Notes: generated by a model from the letters alone, not told the origin. A stretch of DNA of 64,000 bases from Brachypodium distachyon (GCF_000005505.3 NC_016133.3:12028001-12092000); one strand, 5' to 3'. Positions 1 to 10,686 are shown, counted from the stretch's first letter. A program made the numbers and translations.

Positions 1-631
1 TCATTCCAATTTCTTAATAAAATGAATGGATTGAACTGGGTAGGAGCATTGATGTGTCTACTCAATGTGCCTAGGTTAATAGGAGCATGGGTGTTTCTAC
101 CTCGTGTCCAATAGAATTAAAACTATTTGTTTAAAAATGATAGGATTGAACAATGATGCTTTTGTTTAAATAGCCAAACCCCACATAGCCAAATTATGCA
201 TGTACTTGGTAGGTCTTTTATAACTCTGGTGAACTTGCCAATACATTCAAATGTATTGACCACGTAGTGGCTGCAATTAACAATGCAGGTGGATCCGACG
301 ATGAGTGAGGTTCGTCGTTATGTTGTGGGTCATGTACCTACATTCCAACATGCTCTCACCTTGGAGTAGTTGTGGCCCTTATGTTCTACCATTTTCCGCT
401 GCAGTATTTTGAAACAATGTTTTATGATGTTGAAACAATATTTGTTTATGCTGGCCCAAGAGGTCATGCGAGGTTGTAAGTATTATTTAAATCCTGGATG
501 ATGCGATGTAATAAAGTACTTTTGACCTTTGTTTCTGTATATTTCATCATGAAACTGTGTGTGCTAGTGAGTTGATCCAGGGACTAGCAGAGTAAGCATA
601 GAGATCGAACCCTGTAAGGGGGGGGATCGCT
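1..631. other. No gene recognised; left edge
   Basis: AT-rich sequence with no convincing reading frame. In the orientation of the neighbouring Copia relic this is where reverse transcriptase and RNase H would lie, but I see no trace of them. I found no copy of the LTR seen at 5,222-5,356. Confidence 0.5.
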
Positions 632-1917
632 TCAGTACCGAGCAGTGAATAGATCCCTTGTGAGAGGTTCTAGGTACTTGATAATTGATGGTGATTTGTA
701 CCCCACATAGATCCCCAATTTTCTACGTGGTCCCATTGATGTATGTTGTGGTGCTGAGATCGGTACGTATGTAGCGCAACTGAATTTTCGCAGATGGGAA
801 ATACTTGGTGGATTTCCATGTACTAATTGAAGGGGAGAAGTAGTATGATATGCAGTTGGTCGCAATTGAATTAAATCAGCGGCATGTATAACCGCATGAC
901 CCCAACAAGTTGCTGGTAAATTGTACAATTCTGTAATAAAGGTCTTGCAATAAATTTAATTCTCTTAATAAAAGATTCAGCCAAACCATTTTGTGTGTGG
1001 ACAAATGGGACTGGGTGCTGAACTTCAATTCCTAATGCCATGCAATAATCATTGAAGGCGCGTGAGGAGAATTCAGCGGCATTGTCCATTCGAATTGTTT
1101 TAATTCGATGTTCTGGATAATGAGCTTTTAGTTTAATTACTTAGCTCATTATCTTTGCGAATGCATGGTTACGTGTGAAAAGTAGACACACATTAGACCA
1201 TCTTGTAGAGGCGTCGATTAATACCATGAAATACCTAAATGGTCCAGATAATGGTTGGATAGGACCACAAATATCTCCTTGAATTCGTTCAAGGAACTGG
1301 AGTGGTTCCGCTTGTATTTTAAGATAAGAAGGTCTTAAAATGAGCTTGCCTTGTGCACATGCTGTGCATACAAAATCCTGAAATTTTGGGACTTTTGCTT
1401 TATTAAGATTATGACCAACAGAATTATTAATAATTTTCCGTATCATCCCGATACCAGGGTGACCAAGGCGATCATGCCAAGTTTGGAATGTATTGACATT
1501 CTGAAAAATTATTTTATACGCAACATGGGTTACAGGTTTTATGTATGTATAGTACAATCCGGACGATAAAGAAGGAATTTTTTCAAGAATTTGTTTGTCA
1601 TATCCGTTACTTTTTGTAAATAGGAGAAATTCCTCATTGTTGTCATCATGGGTTTCAATATGAATCCCATTTTGACGGATATCCCTATAACTTATTAGAG
1701 TACGAGTTGAATCGGGATACAATAAAGCGTCCTCAATTATTACTTGTGTACCCATAGGAAGTGTGATGATGGCACGTCCAGAGCCAACAATTAATGTATC
1801 GCGTCCAGCGATTGTCAAAATATTCCCTTGCGTTTTAGTGAGGGTTTGAAAATATTTTGTTTCCGTAAGTATAGTGTTTGTGGTGGCGCTGTCCACAAGG
1901 CAAAGTTCTTCGTCCAT
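632..1917 (-). pseudogene. Copia pol relic: protease, zinc finger, integrase (broken)
   Basis: Read on the minus strand from an ATG at 1,917. A protease-like motif (LVDSATTN) comes first, then a GAG-pre-integrase zinc finger (HDRLGH ... CTACAQGK), then an integrase core with DICGP/LIDAST, MDNAAEF and GLAES. This order (protease, integrase) is that of Ty1/Copia pol. The frame is broken by an in-frame TAA at 1,141-1,143 and shifts near 920-930, after which the integrase C-terminal part (residues such as CWGHAV and LRKFSCATYVP) continues in another frame down to 632. Reverse transcriptase and RNase H are absent. The gag frame upstream is different and separated by about 270 bp. The element cannot be autonomous. 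Confidence 0.85.
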
Positions 1918-2185
1918 TTTGAATTGACTCCCGTAGAAAACTATATATGGAAAAAGGAAGAATTTTAATATCACTCTTAATGGATATATAGAATACATAC
2001 AAATTTATGTATTAAATTGATAATACAATATCATAATTTACAATACATATGTCAAATATGTAGGTACCAAAGTGCTGATACAATAATGTAATATTACAAT
2101 GTAGATGACAACGGTCACTATAATTTATTTACAACAATACTTAGGAACGTAAATAAAGATAATATCTATTTCGGAGATAGGTGAA

Positions 2186-3229
2186 CTAATTTAGGTCTCC
2201 AAACATATCATTTGAAGTGAATTCAACGATCATGTTCTCTGTGCTCATTAGATCCTCAGATGATCGGATTGTCGGGTTGTTGCTTGGTTCCTCCTTGATA
2301 TCATGCGAACAACCGGCTTCCTTGGAATTGTCGGATTGGAAATTGAAGTGTGATTCAAATCTTGGTCCTTGATGAGCAGGTCGCTTGCGTCCTACGGATT
2401 GGAGGTATAAATCTACCAAATGACGAGGGGTACGGCATTTCTTTGTAATATGCTTGTAGCACCCACATCTTTGACAAACTTTAGATCTGTCGTATTGTGG
2501 TTTGAAAGTGCCTTTCCCCTTTTCCTGTACACGTGGCTTGTTTTTCTTGTTTCCCTTTTGATTGCCTTTGAAGTTGTTTGGTCGATTAGTCGATCCATTG
2601 AACTTGTTGTTTTTCTGAAAATTAGCATGTACTTCAGGCAAAGGTGCAGCGCCAACAGGACGCTGATGATGGTTCCTTATTAGAAGTTCATCATGCTTTT
2701 CGGCTTGAAGTAAAACATGGATAATATTAGAATATCTAGTGAATTGGTGTGCACGATACTGCTGCTGGAGGGTCCTATCGGCCGGAAGCATAGTGGATAA
2801 GGTCTTTTCAATCTTTTCCGCTTCAGAAGGTTCCTTCTTGCAAAATTGCAACTTTGAAATTTTTTTATGAACGGCATGATTGAACTCTCCAATAGATTTA
2901 AAATCTTGTAGGCGTAGTTGAGTCCATTCATGTGTGGCTTCAGGCAAAATCACGACCTTCTGCTGTTCATATCTAGTTTGAAGGGCAAGCCATAGTGTGT
3001 ATGGATCTTCTTCCATGAGATACTCTAATTTGAGATCAGCATGGATGTGGTTCTTTATTGTATATAAGGCATTGTATTTGTATAAATCTGCGATGGGCGG
3101 TTGTCCCTCTTGAGGAGGTTGTATGGTTGTTGAAAGACCGCGTGACGCAAGGCTCACTTTTACATCCATTGCCCAAGTTGGATAGTTTCGACTGTCGAGG
3201 GCGAGTTCCTCAAACTCTTTCCCGGTCAT
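2186..3229 (-). CDS. Copia gag polyprotein (UBN2 type) with zinc knuckle
   Basis: A 347-residue open frame. The N-terminal two thirds resemble plant Copia gag (UBN2 family), with NYPTWAMDVK near the start and the typical Trp/Leu-rich helical part. A lysine-rich linker precedes a CCHC knuckle (CQRCGCYKHITKKC, C-X2-C-X4-H-X4-C) at about residue 255. Gag would package the element RNA. The frame is uninterrupted, unlike pol, so this part decayed less or is younger. It starts 184 bp below the 180-bp tandem repeat array, which would lie in its leader. Frame and spacing to pol suggest either a frameshift or loss of sequence between them. Confidence 0.85.
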   Translation of the reverse strand: MTGKEFEELALDSRNYPTWAMDVKVSLASRGLSTTIQPPQEGQPPIADLYKYNALYTIKNHIHADLKLEYLMEEDPYTLWLALQTRYEQQKVVILPEATHEWTQLRLQDFKSIGEFNHAVHKKISKLQFCKKEPSEAEKIEKTLSTMLPADRTLQQQYRAHQFTRYSNIIHVLLQAEKHDELLIRNHHQRPVGAAPLPEVHANFQKNNKFNGSTNRPNNFKGNQKGNKKNKPRVQEKGKGTFKPQYDRSKVCQRCGCYKHITKKCRTPRHLVDLYLQSVGRKRPAHQGPRFESHFNFQSDNSKEAGCSHDIKEEPSNNPTIRSSEDLMSTENMIVEFTSNDMFGDLN

Positions 3230-3412
3230 TTTGTCCTACATGGGGTTGAAAAACCATAGATTTTGTCAATTACTAGTAGGTAAAGCCAAAATATTGTGGT
3301 CATTGTTGTAATTAAATTGCAAGAAAATGCATGAGATTTAATCCATGTTAAATTCATATAGTGTAGACCTCAAATAACACTTTGAAGATAATCACCAATT
3401 ATTTGTGTAGAT

Positions 3413-3890
3413 CCCTCAGCTCTACGCAAAAAAATTCGCTGCTTTCAATAAGGTGTATGTTCCCACGGAACATTCAACGCCATGTACCATTTTACCGTTA
3501 TTGAAAGACTGTAGCACCATGTGTTATTTTTTTTATTTAATATTGGAAGAGCACGTTGAAGGTAGTCATTGTGTATTCGACACAATGTAAACCTCTCAAC
3601 AGTACGCAAAATAATTTGCAGCTTTCAATAAGGTGTATGTTCCCACGGAACATTCAACGCCATGTAGCATTTTACCGTTATTGAAAGACTGTAGCACCTT
3701 GTGTTATTTTTTTAATTTAATATTGGAAGAGCACGTTGAAGGTAGTCATTGTGTATTCGACACAATGTAGATCTCTCAGCACTATGCAAAATAATTTGCT
3801 GCTTTCAATAAGGTGTATGTTCCCACGAAACATTCAACGCCATGTAGCATTTTACCGTTATTGAAAGTCTATAGTACCTTGTGTTTCGCA
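3413..3890. repeat. 180-bp tandem repeat, about 2.6 copies
   Basis: Units begin near 3,413, 3,593 and 3,773; the motif '.acgcaaaa' recurs at 3,421, 3,601 and (diverged) 3,781, giving a period of exactly 180 bp. Each unit holds a 10-bp inverted repeat, CTTTCAATAA ... TTATTGAAAG, about 50 bp apart. The array lies upstream of the Copia gag frame on the minus strand, so it probably belongs to that element's untranslated leader. Confidence 0.9.
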
Positions 3891-4550
3891 TATTTTAAAT
3901 CGAGGTAGTCACTTGGTGATAATTTTTGCTTATCACTAGTGGAGTTTTTTCTTGAATCAAGTCTAATTTGGGCATTTTTATGCCTTTTTGGACTTAATCG
4001 TTGAAGCAAAAATCTCAAATATGCAAGAAATAAATATCTCAATTGCAAGATGTAAATATCACATGTAATAGGAGATGTATATCATACAAACACATTGAAC
4101 ACGACAATATTTACATTGACATTTACATAGGAATATGTCTTTTAATAGGAATATATCCTAAAACCCACTGGAATCTAAATAAATATAAGTGCAGGGACCT
4201 ATATGTATTTAAATACTACTATTACATAGATACAAGGACCAAATCGCAAATAGCCAGAATTGTCCGACATTTTCTGCAAAATGGCCGTAGCCAGTGGAGG
4301 GAGGGCGCGGGCGTGGGCCTGGGCCTCGGGGGCCTTTCGGCCGGCCTAGGTCGGGCCGAGAGGGGGGCGTAGGCGGTTAGGTACGAAAGGGGGGGGGGGG
4401 CGGGCGCGGGAGGTTAGGGTTAGGGTTTCCCCGCCCCGACGCCGCCGTCGCCGCTTCCCCCAAATCACGTCGCCGCCGCTGTGTCCCCAACTCCCGCCGC
4501 CGTCATGCCGCTGCCGCCGCTACTCCCCCGCCACCGCGTCACCAGCGCAG
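3891..4550. other. No gene; AT-rich stretch passing into GC-rich stretch
   Basis: No supported gene. From about 4,280 the sequence becomes very GC-rich, with a G tract at about 4,389-4,400 and two TTAGGG-like units at 4,413-4,430. It probably belongs to the leader of the Copia-type element that continues to 5,356. Confidence 0.4.
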
Positions 4551-5186
4551 TTAGAGGGATGGGGGGGGGGGCGCCTCATTGGAGGACGAGAAGCCGAGGG
4601 CCTTCGGGTCCCACCCGCCGGCAGCCAGAGCGGCGCGGTTGGCGGCCATCGCGGCCGCGAAATTCTTGAGGAGGCGCCGGGCTTCGGGGTCGATGGCGTC
4701 GAGTACTTCATCGGCATCGTTGTCTTCGGCCGGGGGAGCAAAGTCGGCGGCCGGCGGCGTGGCGTCTGCGGCCGGAGGTGCGGCGCGGACGGCCGGAGGC
4801 GCGTCTTCGGCGGTCGGCGCAGGCGGAGTAGGCGACGGAGGCGGCCCGAATCCATGGATGGGGCAGTAGAGGGGCGGTGGTGGAGGCACAATAGCGAGGA
4901 CGAAGTCGTCCTCCTCGCCGAGCATGGTCGGCGCCGGTCCCGACATCATCCATTCCATGGAGGGAATGTATTCCAGGGAGGCCGGCGGCGCGGGGTCTGG
5001 CGGTGCGAAGGCCGGGGGCGCGGAGGCCGACGGTGCAGAGGCCGGCGGCGCAGTGCGGCCCTGGTGTGGGCGGCGGCCACCCGCGTGGCTCCGGCGGCGA
5101 GGGGCCCACCGGCGACGGTAAGTGCCCCGACGGCGGCTTCCATGGTGGCCCAAGAACTCGAGAATGGCAAGAAAAACGAGGGGCAA
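4551..5186 (-). CDS. Pro/Ala-rich reading frame in Copia-type leader (unrecognised)
   Basis: A 211-residue low-complexity frame rich in Pro and Ala, ending in a more normal stretch (DPEARRLLKNFAAAMAANRA). I do not recognise a domain. A more natural start (MEAAVGALTV, near 5,143) is in another frame, so the frame may contain an indel; a G tract at 4,561-4,570 lies near its end. It begins just inside the primer-binding-like site at 5,208-5,221, where a retrotransposon gag leader would start. It may be a gag relic or captured GC-rich sequence; coding is uncertain. Confidence 0.3.
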   Translation of the reverse strand: MPLVFLAILEFLGHHGSRRRGTYRRRWAPRRRSHAGGRRPHQGRTAPPASAPSASAPPAFAPPDPAPPASLEYIPSMEWMMSGPAPTMLGEEDDFVLAIVPPPPPLYCPIHGFGPPPSPTPPAPTAEDAPPAVRAAPPAADATPPAADFAPPAEDNDADEVLDAIDPEARRLLKNFAAAMAANRAALAAGGWDPKALGFSSSNEAPPPPSL

Positions 5187-5207
5187 ATTGTTTATTGTAG
5201 AACAAAA

Positions 5208-5356
5208 CGTGGCTGATAACGTGTTAGAATGAAATCTGTGTGTTGTTCCATTGATTGATGATTATATTTATACAAGGGGAAGGGACACCAATACATGCAT
5301 TGGTGTCCCAAGTTTTGGACATTCGCGTCCCAATTTGGACACGAACAGTTACAACA
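5208..5356 (-). mobile_element. Short Copia-type LTR (5,222-5,356) with primer-binding-like site
   Basis: On the minus strand the block starts TGTTGTAACTG and ends TTCTAACA, so it has TGTT/AACA inverted ends and is 135 bp. It contains a TATAAATA-like box and is followed at once by CGTTATCAGCCACG, the internal initiator-Met-tRNA type primer site of many plant Copia elements. No second LTR is in the window, so the element is incomplete. Assignment to the same element as the gag at 2.2-3.2 kb is an inference from orientation and order. Confidence 0.5.
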
Positions 5357-5678
5357 CTAACTGACTAATTAATTATTAATTAATCCTAATTGGTCATAAA
5401 TAATTATTCTTGACAAAATGGTCAAAGGTTAGAGTACTAATTAAATTACCCTCAGGGTTTAAATCCTTGAAGAAGGGTTTGTTAACAAACTCGAGGGTCG
5501 CACGAGTAACCAAAAAATTGAGCAAAACTCGTACGAGTGGATTTGGTTGCCACGGTGAAGTAATTTGGCATTTCCATAGGATGTGACGACATCGACGGGG
5601 AATGTGATAAATCGATCTTTGCTATAAAAACGTGCATTCCTGAGCGGCCCATTATATTTCCCAGCGCCAATCATATTG

Positions 5679-5709
5679 CTCCTCCTCCTCCTCCTCCTCC
5701 TCTTCTTCC
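5679..5709. repeat. (CTC)n microsatellite
   Basis: About eight CTC triplets followed by CTTCTT, in a gene-free stretch downstream of DUF247 gene A. Confidence 0.9.
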
Positions 5710-5789
5710 AGCCCGGAGTGCACGGTGCATTGTGCAATATGATGGGCCGCCGGGATGGATGGAAATATGATGGGCCCGTGGCCTGGAAA

Positions 5790-5968
5790 GTGGAAACGAA
5801 CAGGTTGGGCTAGCTGGTGGGTGAGTTGTTTTGAGTTGGCTGGGCCTGCGAGTGGAATGTGGGGGGAGGCTGGCTGGGCCAGTTTTTTTTTCTTTTTAAC
5901 TTTTTGTTTTAACCTGAATTTTAAATGGCTGCTTGTGGTTTGCTAAAACAGGAATTTTAGATTTCAAC
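5790..5968 (+). repeat. Dispersed duplicate, partner at 44,565-44,720
   Basis: Blocks such as GAGTTGGCTGGGCC, GAGTGGAATGTGGG and AAATGGCTGCTTGTGG occur in the same order and strand at 44.6-44.7 kb. This copy lies 3' of DUF247 gene A. The rest of 5,357-6,138 shows no gene. Confidence 0.8.
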
Positions 5969-6138
5969 ACACCAGGAAAGAAAGATGGCATGGAGTTGGG
6001 AATCAAGTCACCTTAATGAGCGAACTGAAAATAGTACCAACAAATACATGTGCGTCTACCCTTTCGATCACTGTGGTTTTAATTAATCGATCTGTTGCAC
6101 ATGATTTCAAGCCGCTCCAACGACTAACGTAGGCGCTA

Positions 6139-6764
6139 TTATTTGCCTCTGCCGTAGCTGAGTCCTGCGAAAACCAACTGGAGCACGTTGGCTATGCTGA
6201 CGACAACGGCAGCCAGGACGGCCATTGCCTTGAGAGGGTTGTCGCACTTGACGTTCCAGAGCCACGCAACGGACCTTCCCCAGCTGCTATGGTAGAGCGG
6301 CTCAAGCGCCTTGTGCTTGGAACTGAGGTAGTTGAGTTCCGGGTCGTCGGCGTCCAGGACGACGCCGTCGCAGAGCCCGGCGAGGCCTCGGGCGACGTCG
6401 TCTACGCTGCTGAGAAGATGCGAGATGACGCCCTTGGAGACGAGCAGCTCCACGTCCTCCTTGGTGCCGGCGACCTGCGACAGGAAGAGGCAGTAGGCCG
6501 TGACGTGGGAGCTCCTCTGCAGGCTCTTCTGCTCCAGGGACACCATGTTGCGCAGCATCCTGAAGGTGTTGGTGTCCACCGTCAGGCAAGGGACGTGGAG
6601 TGTGCCTCCTGTGAGCCACCCCACAGTGAGATCCACGTCCAGGATGGAGCGCGCCCCGTCGTCGTCGTCGCTACCGCCCAGCTTCCGCTTCACGAACCCC
6701 ACGCCGGCGCCGTAGTACTGCGTCGCCGTGCGCCAACGGACCTGCAGGGGCACGCTGGTACTGT

Positions 6765-6796
<32 letters not shown>

Positions 6797-9041
6797 CTGT
6801 TGTTGGGTTGCCCCTGTATTGGCGGGTTGTCGACGCAGATGCACCAACCATTTCCAATTGGACCAGCTGCAGGTCGACCTGCAGGCGTGAAGTACATGTA
6901 GAGCAGGTGGAGAAGATGGCATGGCGGAGTGGGAGGAGGCGACGATGGCACGTTAACATTGCTGATGATGTAGTTATTGCGCTGCAGCAGTCGTTGGACG
7001 CGCTTGGCGACCTTATCAAGGACACGAGGAGTACTAGTAGTGGTATCCTGGACTCTTGCGCTCTTGATTAACTGCTGGTGGATCTTCTCCAGGACGAAGA
7101 AGGGTATCTGGTTCTCCATGAGGAAAATGATGTCGCGGTCCACGGTGATGTCCTCCATGCCGCCGCCGGGGAAGAAGCGCGAGTAGAGGAAGCAGCCGTC
7201 CAGCAGCAGCATACGAGCAAACTCCTTGTCGTTCATCCACCGAAACCTCCTGTTGAAGTAACCCCGTGCATGGTCGACGATGGCTCCCATGGCTTTCAGG
7301 TGGCTCCTCAGCTCCTCTCGACCCCCAGCTGCTTCGTCGTCTTCTTCTTTGCTGCTGCTGCTTCTGGCCGTGAGCAAGCCCTGGAGCACGAGCTTCTTCT
7401 TCTGCTCCATCCTGTCAGCTGATCGCTTAGATCGATCCTGCCGGTGGAATGGGCCGATGCGGACCACGCCTGGTTCGTAATAATCGCCGCGGTCGATGTC
7501 GTCGCCGGCCCACGAAATCAGGCAAGCCACGCTAGTGTCCACCAACTTGGGCGGAGCAGCTGTTAGGATCTCCGTTATCAGGGATTCATCTTCTTCTTCG
7601 TCCTCCTCCTCCTCCGGCGCACCACACAACTGCCCTCCTGCATGCACCCAAACATGCAAAAGATTAATTTTTTAGTATATAAGTTAATTCTTCCGCCATT
7701 GTGCTTAAGATTCAAGACGAATGATCGATGAGAGAAAATAAGAGTAAAATGGCATCTACGTACTAATCAAACGGTTCTGATCGATTCGTCAACTTAGATT
7801 TAAACATTTTGCTTAAAAGTCAGACGCCACAGATATAGCCACACCCTTAATATATACTCCCTCCGTTCCAAAATGTAGGACGCATGCATTACTTTTGTCG
7901 ATTGTCAAAAAATTTAAAATCTGATCGATTATATATAGGAAAAAAATATCAACATCGATCTATATTGCCAAATGAGAATCATTAAATTCATTGTGAAATG
8001 TGTTTTCATTGCATGCATCTTGGTTTGATATTATATATGTTGATATTTTTTGCTATGAACTTGGTTATTAAACTTTCAAAGGAGTTGACAGTCAACAAAA
8101 CTTATGTGTCCTACATTTTGACGGAGGGTATATATTTTTAGAGTGAGTTGCTCTGTTTTCGATCTTATTTTGCATACCTCAATCATCTATAGATCCGCTC
8201 GACGACACACCGGTTATCCCGGAACCGGAACCATCCTGCACCGATCTATCCCCTGAAAATAAAAGATCCACGATCTTACGTGGTTCATTTGTAGTTCACG
8301 ATATGGAGGAAGTGCGTGTACTATTAGCAGATATGCCTCTACCAAGATCCACAAATTAATTACTCCCTGCTTCATTTTAAAATGTAGGGCATATAATTTT
8401 TGTTGATTGTCAAACTTTCTAAATTACTTTGACCAAGCTTGTATAGCAAAAGATATCAACATATATGGTGTCAAATTAAGATATTATGAAAATATATTTC
8501 ATAAATGAATCTAATGATCTTTAATTATTTGACACCGTACGTACGTAGATGTTGATATTTTTTTATATATGGTTGCTCAAACTTTCAAAATCTGAAACTG
8601 AGGGAGAGAATACTTGATTATGAAGTTTCCACGGAACGTATACCGAGCTACCACCTTTCAGCTTACCTGGTTTGATGTGGTTTCGGATCGAGATTAATGA
8701 CAATCTAGTGGGAACGAAGGCACTCTATAGTCTACACTGAGGTAGTCTCTCCGTTTCTAAATACTTGTCGCTGTTCAAATATTTAGGAACGGAGGGAGTA
8801 CGTACGTACTGCAACCCCCGTACGTACGTGTTCGTCCTCAGTAGCTATATTGAGGTTGAACACCCTGGGTTCCTCACGAAGCACTCGACGGTACCATGAA
8901 TGGCGGCAGACACGATAAGCACATACACTCCGGCGAGCACGACGACGACGACAGGGATCGGCAGCTGGGACGACAGAAGATATATATACATATATTTGGC
9001 CAGCTTAGTAGGTATGCAAAACACGTACCTTGAGCGTCCAT
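6139..9041 (-). CDS. DUF247 protein, gene A (spliced)
   Basis: Exon 1 is 9,041-9,029 (ATG GAC GCT CAA G, donor GTACGT) and the main exon is 7,637-6,139, giving 503 aa; both exons join in phase 1. DUF247 family marks: RIGPFHR, LLLDGCFLYSRF, ENQIPFFVLEKIHQ, HLLHLLYMYFTP, and a C-terminal membrane segment (AVVVSIANVLQLVFAGLSY) before YGRGK. DUF247 proteins are plant-specific, mostly of unknown biochemical role, anchored by the C-terminal helix; some members sit at grass self-incompatibility loci. A Ser/Asn-rich insertion (6,752-6,800, CTG/TTG repeats on plus) is missing in B and C. The 1.4-kb intron holds three Stowaway MITEs and a relic exon with a stop. The exon 1 link rests on the same mini-exon in genes B and C; an additional exon is possible. 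Confidence 0.85.
7634..7639 (-). other. Tandem (NAGNAG) splice acceptor of gene A main exon
   Basis: Minus-strand sequence ...GCATGCAGGAGGGCAG offers CAG|GA and GAG|GG acceptors 3 nt apart. Both keep phase 1 from exon 1 and would make proteins differing by one residue. Confidence 0.55.
7857..8128. mobile_element. Stowaway-type MITE in gene A intron
   Basis: Starts CTCCCTCCGTTCC and ends ...TTTTGACGGAGGG between TA dinucleotides; about 272 bp. Core contains the palindromic 'gatattata/tgttgatatttttt' region typical of this subfamily. Confidence 0.85.
8178..8252 (-). other. Relic or poison exon of gene A, 75 nt, in-frame TGA
   Basis: Minus-strand ATTTTCAG acceptor, 75-nt body, GTATGC donor. 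It aligns without gaps with exon 3 of gene B (46,779-46,853, also 75 nt), sharing CAGGATGG, GGGATAAC and AGCGGATCTA. In the phase set by exon 1 the 24th codon is TGA where gene B has GAA. Inclusion would end the protein after about 28 residues; skipping keeps the frame because the exon is phase-1 symmetric. Confidence 0.75.
8363..8610. mobile_element. Diverged Stowaway-type MITE in gene A intron
   Basis: Starts CTCCCTGCTTCATT and ends CTGAGGGAGAGAA between TA sites; same subfamily as the copy at 7,857. Confidence 0.75.
8745..8798. mobile_element. Short Stowaway-type MITE remnant in gene A intron
   Basis: Ends GTCTCTCCGTTTCTAAATA and TATTTAGGAACGGAGGGAG face each other over 54 bp, with TA on both sides. 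Confidence 0.8.
8915..8964 (-). other. Block conserved between first introns of DUF247 genes A and C
   Basis: Minus strand CTGCCGATCCCTGTCGTCG then TGCTCGCCGG; gene C intron 1 has CTGCCGATCGAACCCGTC then TGCTGCTCGCCGG at 49,431-49,471. One frame reads LPIPVVVVVLAG here and LPIEPVPVVVLLAG there. It may be a lost exon or regulatory sequence. Confidence 0.45.
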
Positions 9042-9184
9042 GGAGCTAGCTCTAGCTGCGAGTGGCTTGGCTTTCGTCGTCCGACCGTCTTCAACAGTGA
9101 CCGGCCGGCCGGGAGTACATTTGCTGCTAGCTTGCGTTTCTCCTTGCATTAACTGCCCGCTAACCTAACCTCTCTCTATATAAT
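9042..9184 (-). promoter_or_regulatory. Core promoter and 5' UTR of DUF247 gene A
   Basis: TATA box (minus CATTATATAG, 9,177-9,184), then GGTTAGCGGGCA about 25 bp downstream, then GAGAAACGCAAG (9,131-9,142) and GAAGACGG before the ATG. The same order occurs before genes B (46,378-46,495) and C (49,208-49,323). Confidence 0.75.
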
Positions 9185-9582
9185 GAAAACGTGCACTGCC
9201 TGCCCCCATGTGGATTTGCAAAATAAATAAAAAGGTTTTGCAGGCTGCTATGCAACAGCTATATATATAGAGAGAGTAAATTTCGTAAAACCACAGTTTT
9301 TGAGGTAGTCCTGTCACTGAACCACAATTAACAAAAAAAATTCGCAGAACCACACTTTTTGAGTCAAGTTGTCTCACTCAGCCCGAAACCGGGTGGTTTC
9401 GCAGTTTTGCTTGATTTTTTACCGGTGAGGCCCACCTGTCGGACGCCACTTCGGCCCCGAAAACTTGCGGGGGTGAGAATGGGGCTGGGGGTTTAATCGC
9501 GGGCTAACAGGTCAGCTCGGGTTAGGGCCGACGTGGCGTACAACAGGTGGGCCCACTTACATTACCAACACACCGAATGCAA

Positions 9583-9667
9583 ACTTACATTTTGGAAGTT
9601 TGATCAAACTTTAAAAAGTTTGACAGTCAACAAAAGTTATGTGCCTTACATTTTGAAATGGAGGGAG
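9583..9667. mobile_element. Half Stowaway-type MITE
   Basis: Only the right end is recognisable: GTCAACAAAAGTTATGTGCC ... ATTTTGAAATGGAGGGAG then TA. Resembles the right half of the MITE at 7,857-8,128. Confidence 0.6.
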
Positions 9668-10573
9668 TATTATTTATTTTTGACAAATTTGTGTGTGTGT
9701 GTGTGTGGGGGGGGGGGGGGCAAAATATAGCTTATGTTAAATTCGACATTAGGAGATTTTATTTTCTATTTGATAAAACATGACAAACGATAGTTATATC
9801 AACGCATAAACACACAGTATATGTCATATAGTTGAATGCTCATGCGTTGCCAATGGATTGATAAACTCATGTGCAGAACAGGGACGTTGCTGTCATACTC
9901 GTTGTCTTGTATGAAAGCAGGTCAGAAGAAATTGGTTACCCGATGCATAGCACTGCATGTGTGTTATATAAATTACAATATATCCGCATGTTCACTTGGA
10001 CAATAACCGCAACTGACCTGGTCAACGCGTCATCCGCGGTAAGGTCCGCCCGAGTACGCTTCGTCGGCGAGCTACACCCCTCATCGCTACTCGACGGCCC
10101 TCGATCTAGATCGGCTCTATCGACAGGCCTTATGCTACGTTGACGACCGCAGCCTTTCATCCCCGTTCAAAGACGTCCTGGATCCAGCGGTGATGTCGTG
10201 GTCCAAAGGGATGTCCGGGCTAGACGACGCTATGGTGGCCTGGCCTCCTTCGCGGCAGCCACATTCGCCCGCTCCTTCTCGGTCATGCGCGCCTGATTGC
10301 CTGGTCCTCGAAAAGAAGCTAGATTCTAATCTGGTGGGAAGCTAGCTATGAACCAAAGTCCAAGGCTATCACCTGTGCAAGTAGGATTCCGATTTCCTAG
10401 CTACGTAGGATACAGATTCAAAAGGTATTAGGACTCCCTAGCTAGCCATGCAGGATTGGTATTCTGTTTTTTTATCAACGTATGCACTTTTCAGCTTGGT
10501 TTTTTTTGTCGGTGTCATACTCGATAAAAAAAATCTACCGCCAACACCACCGTTTGTAATTTAATAGATAGTA

Positions 10574-10686
10574 CTTCCTCCGTCCTATATTAACTGACTC
10601 AAATTTATTCAAATACGGATGTATTTATATCTAAAAAGTATTTAGATACATGTAATGGAAAGTCACTAAATATGGTACGGAGAGAG
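10574..10686. mobile_element. Stowaway-type MITE
   Basis: CTTCCTCCGTCCTATATT ... AATATGGTACGGAGAGAG between TA sites, with the CTAGATAC-type core (here TTAGATACATGTAAT); 113 bp. Confidence 0.85.

Noticed and set aside
3413..3890. CRISPR-like array
   Set aside because: Plant nuclear DNA, 180-bp contiguous units without unique spacers.
4579..5216. Overlapping frames on both strands in the GC-rich 4.5-5.2 kb block
   Set aside because: They arise from high GC and few stop codons; only the minus frame with a non-repetitive end is listed, at low confidence.
6289..7422. 260- and 114-residue plus-strand frames antisense to DUF247 gene A
   Set aside because: Shadow frames of a GC-rich coding exon; no domain, and the minus strand carries the conserved DUF247 motifs.
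8833..8990. Hydrophobic minus-strand frame near gene A exon 1 as a small secreted peptide gene
   Set aside because: No start codon, no cysteine pattern and it overlaps the intron; reported only as a conserved block.
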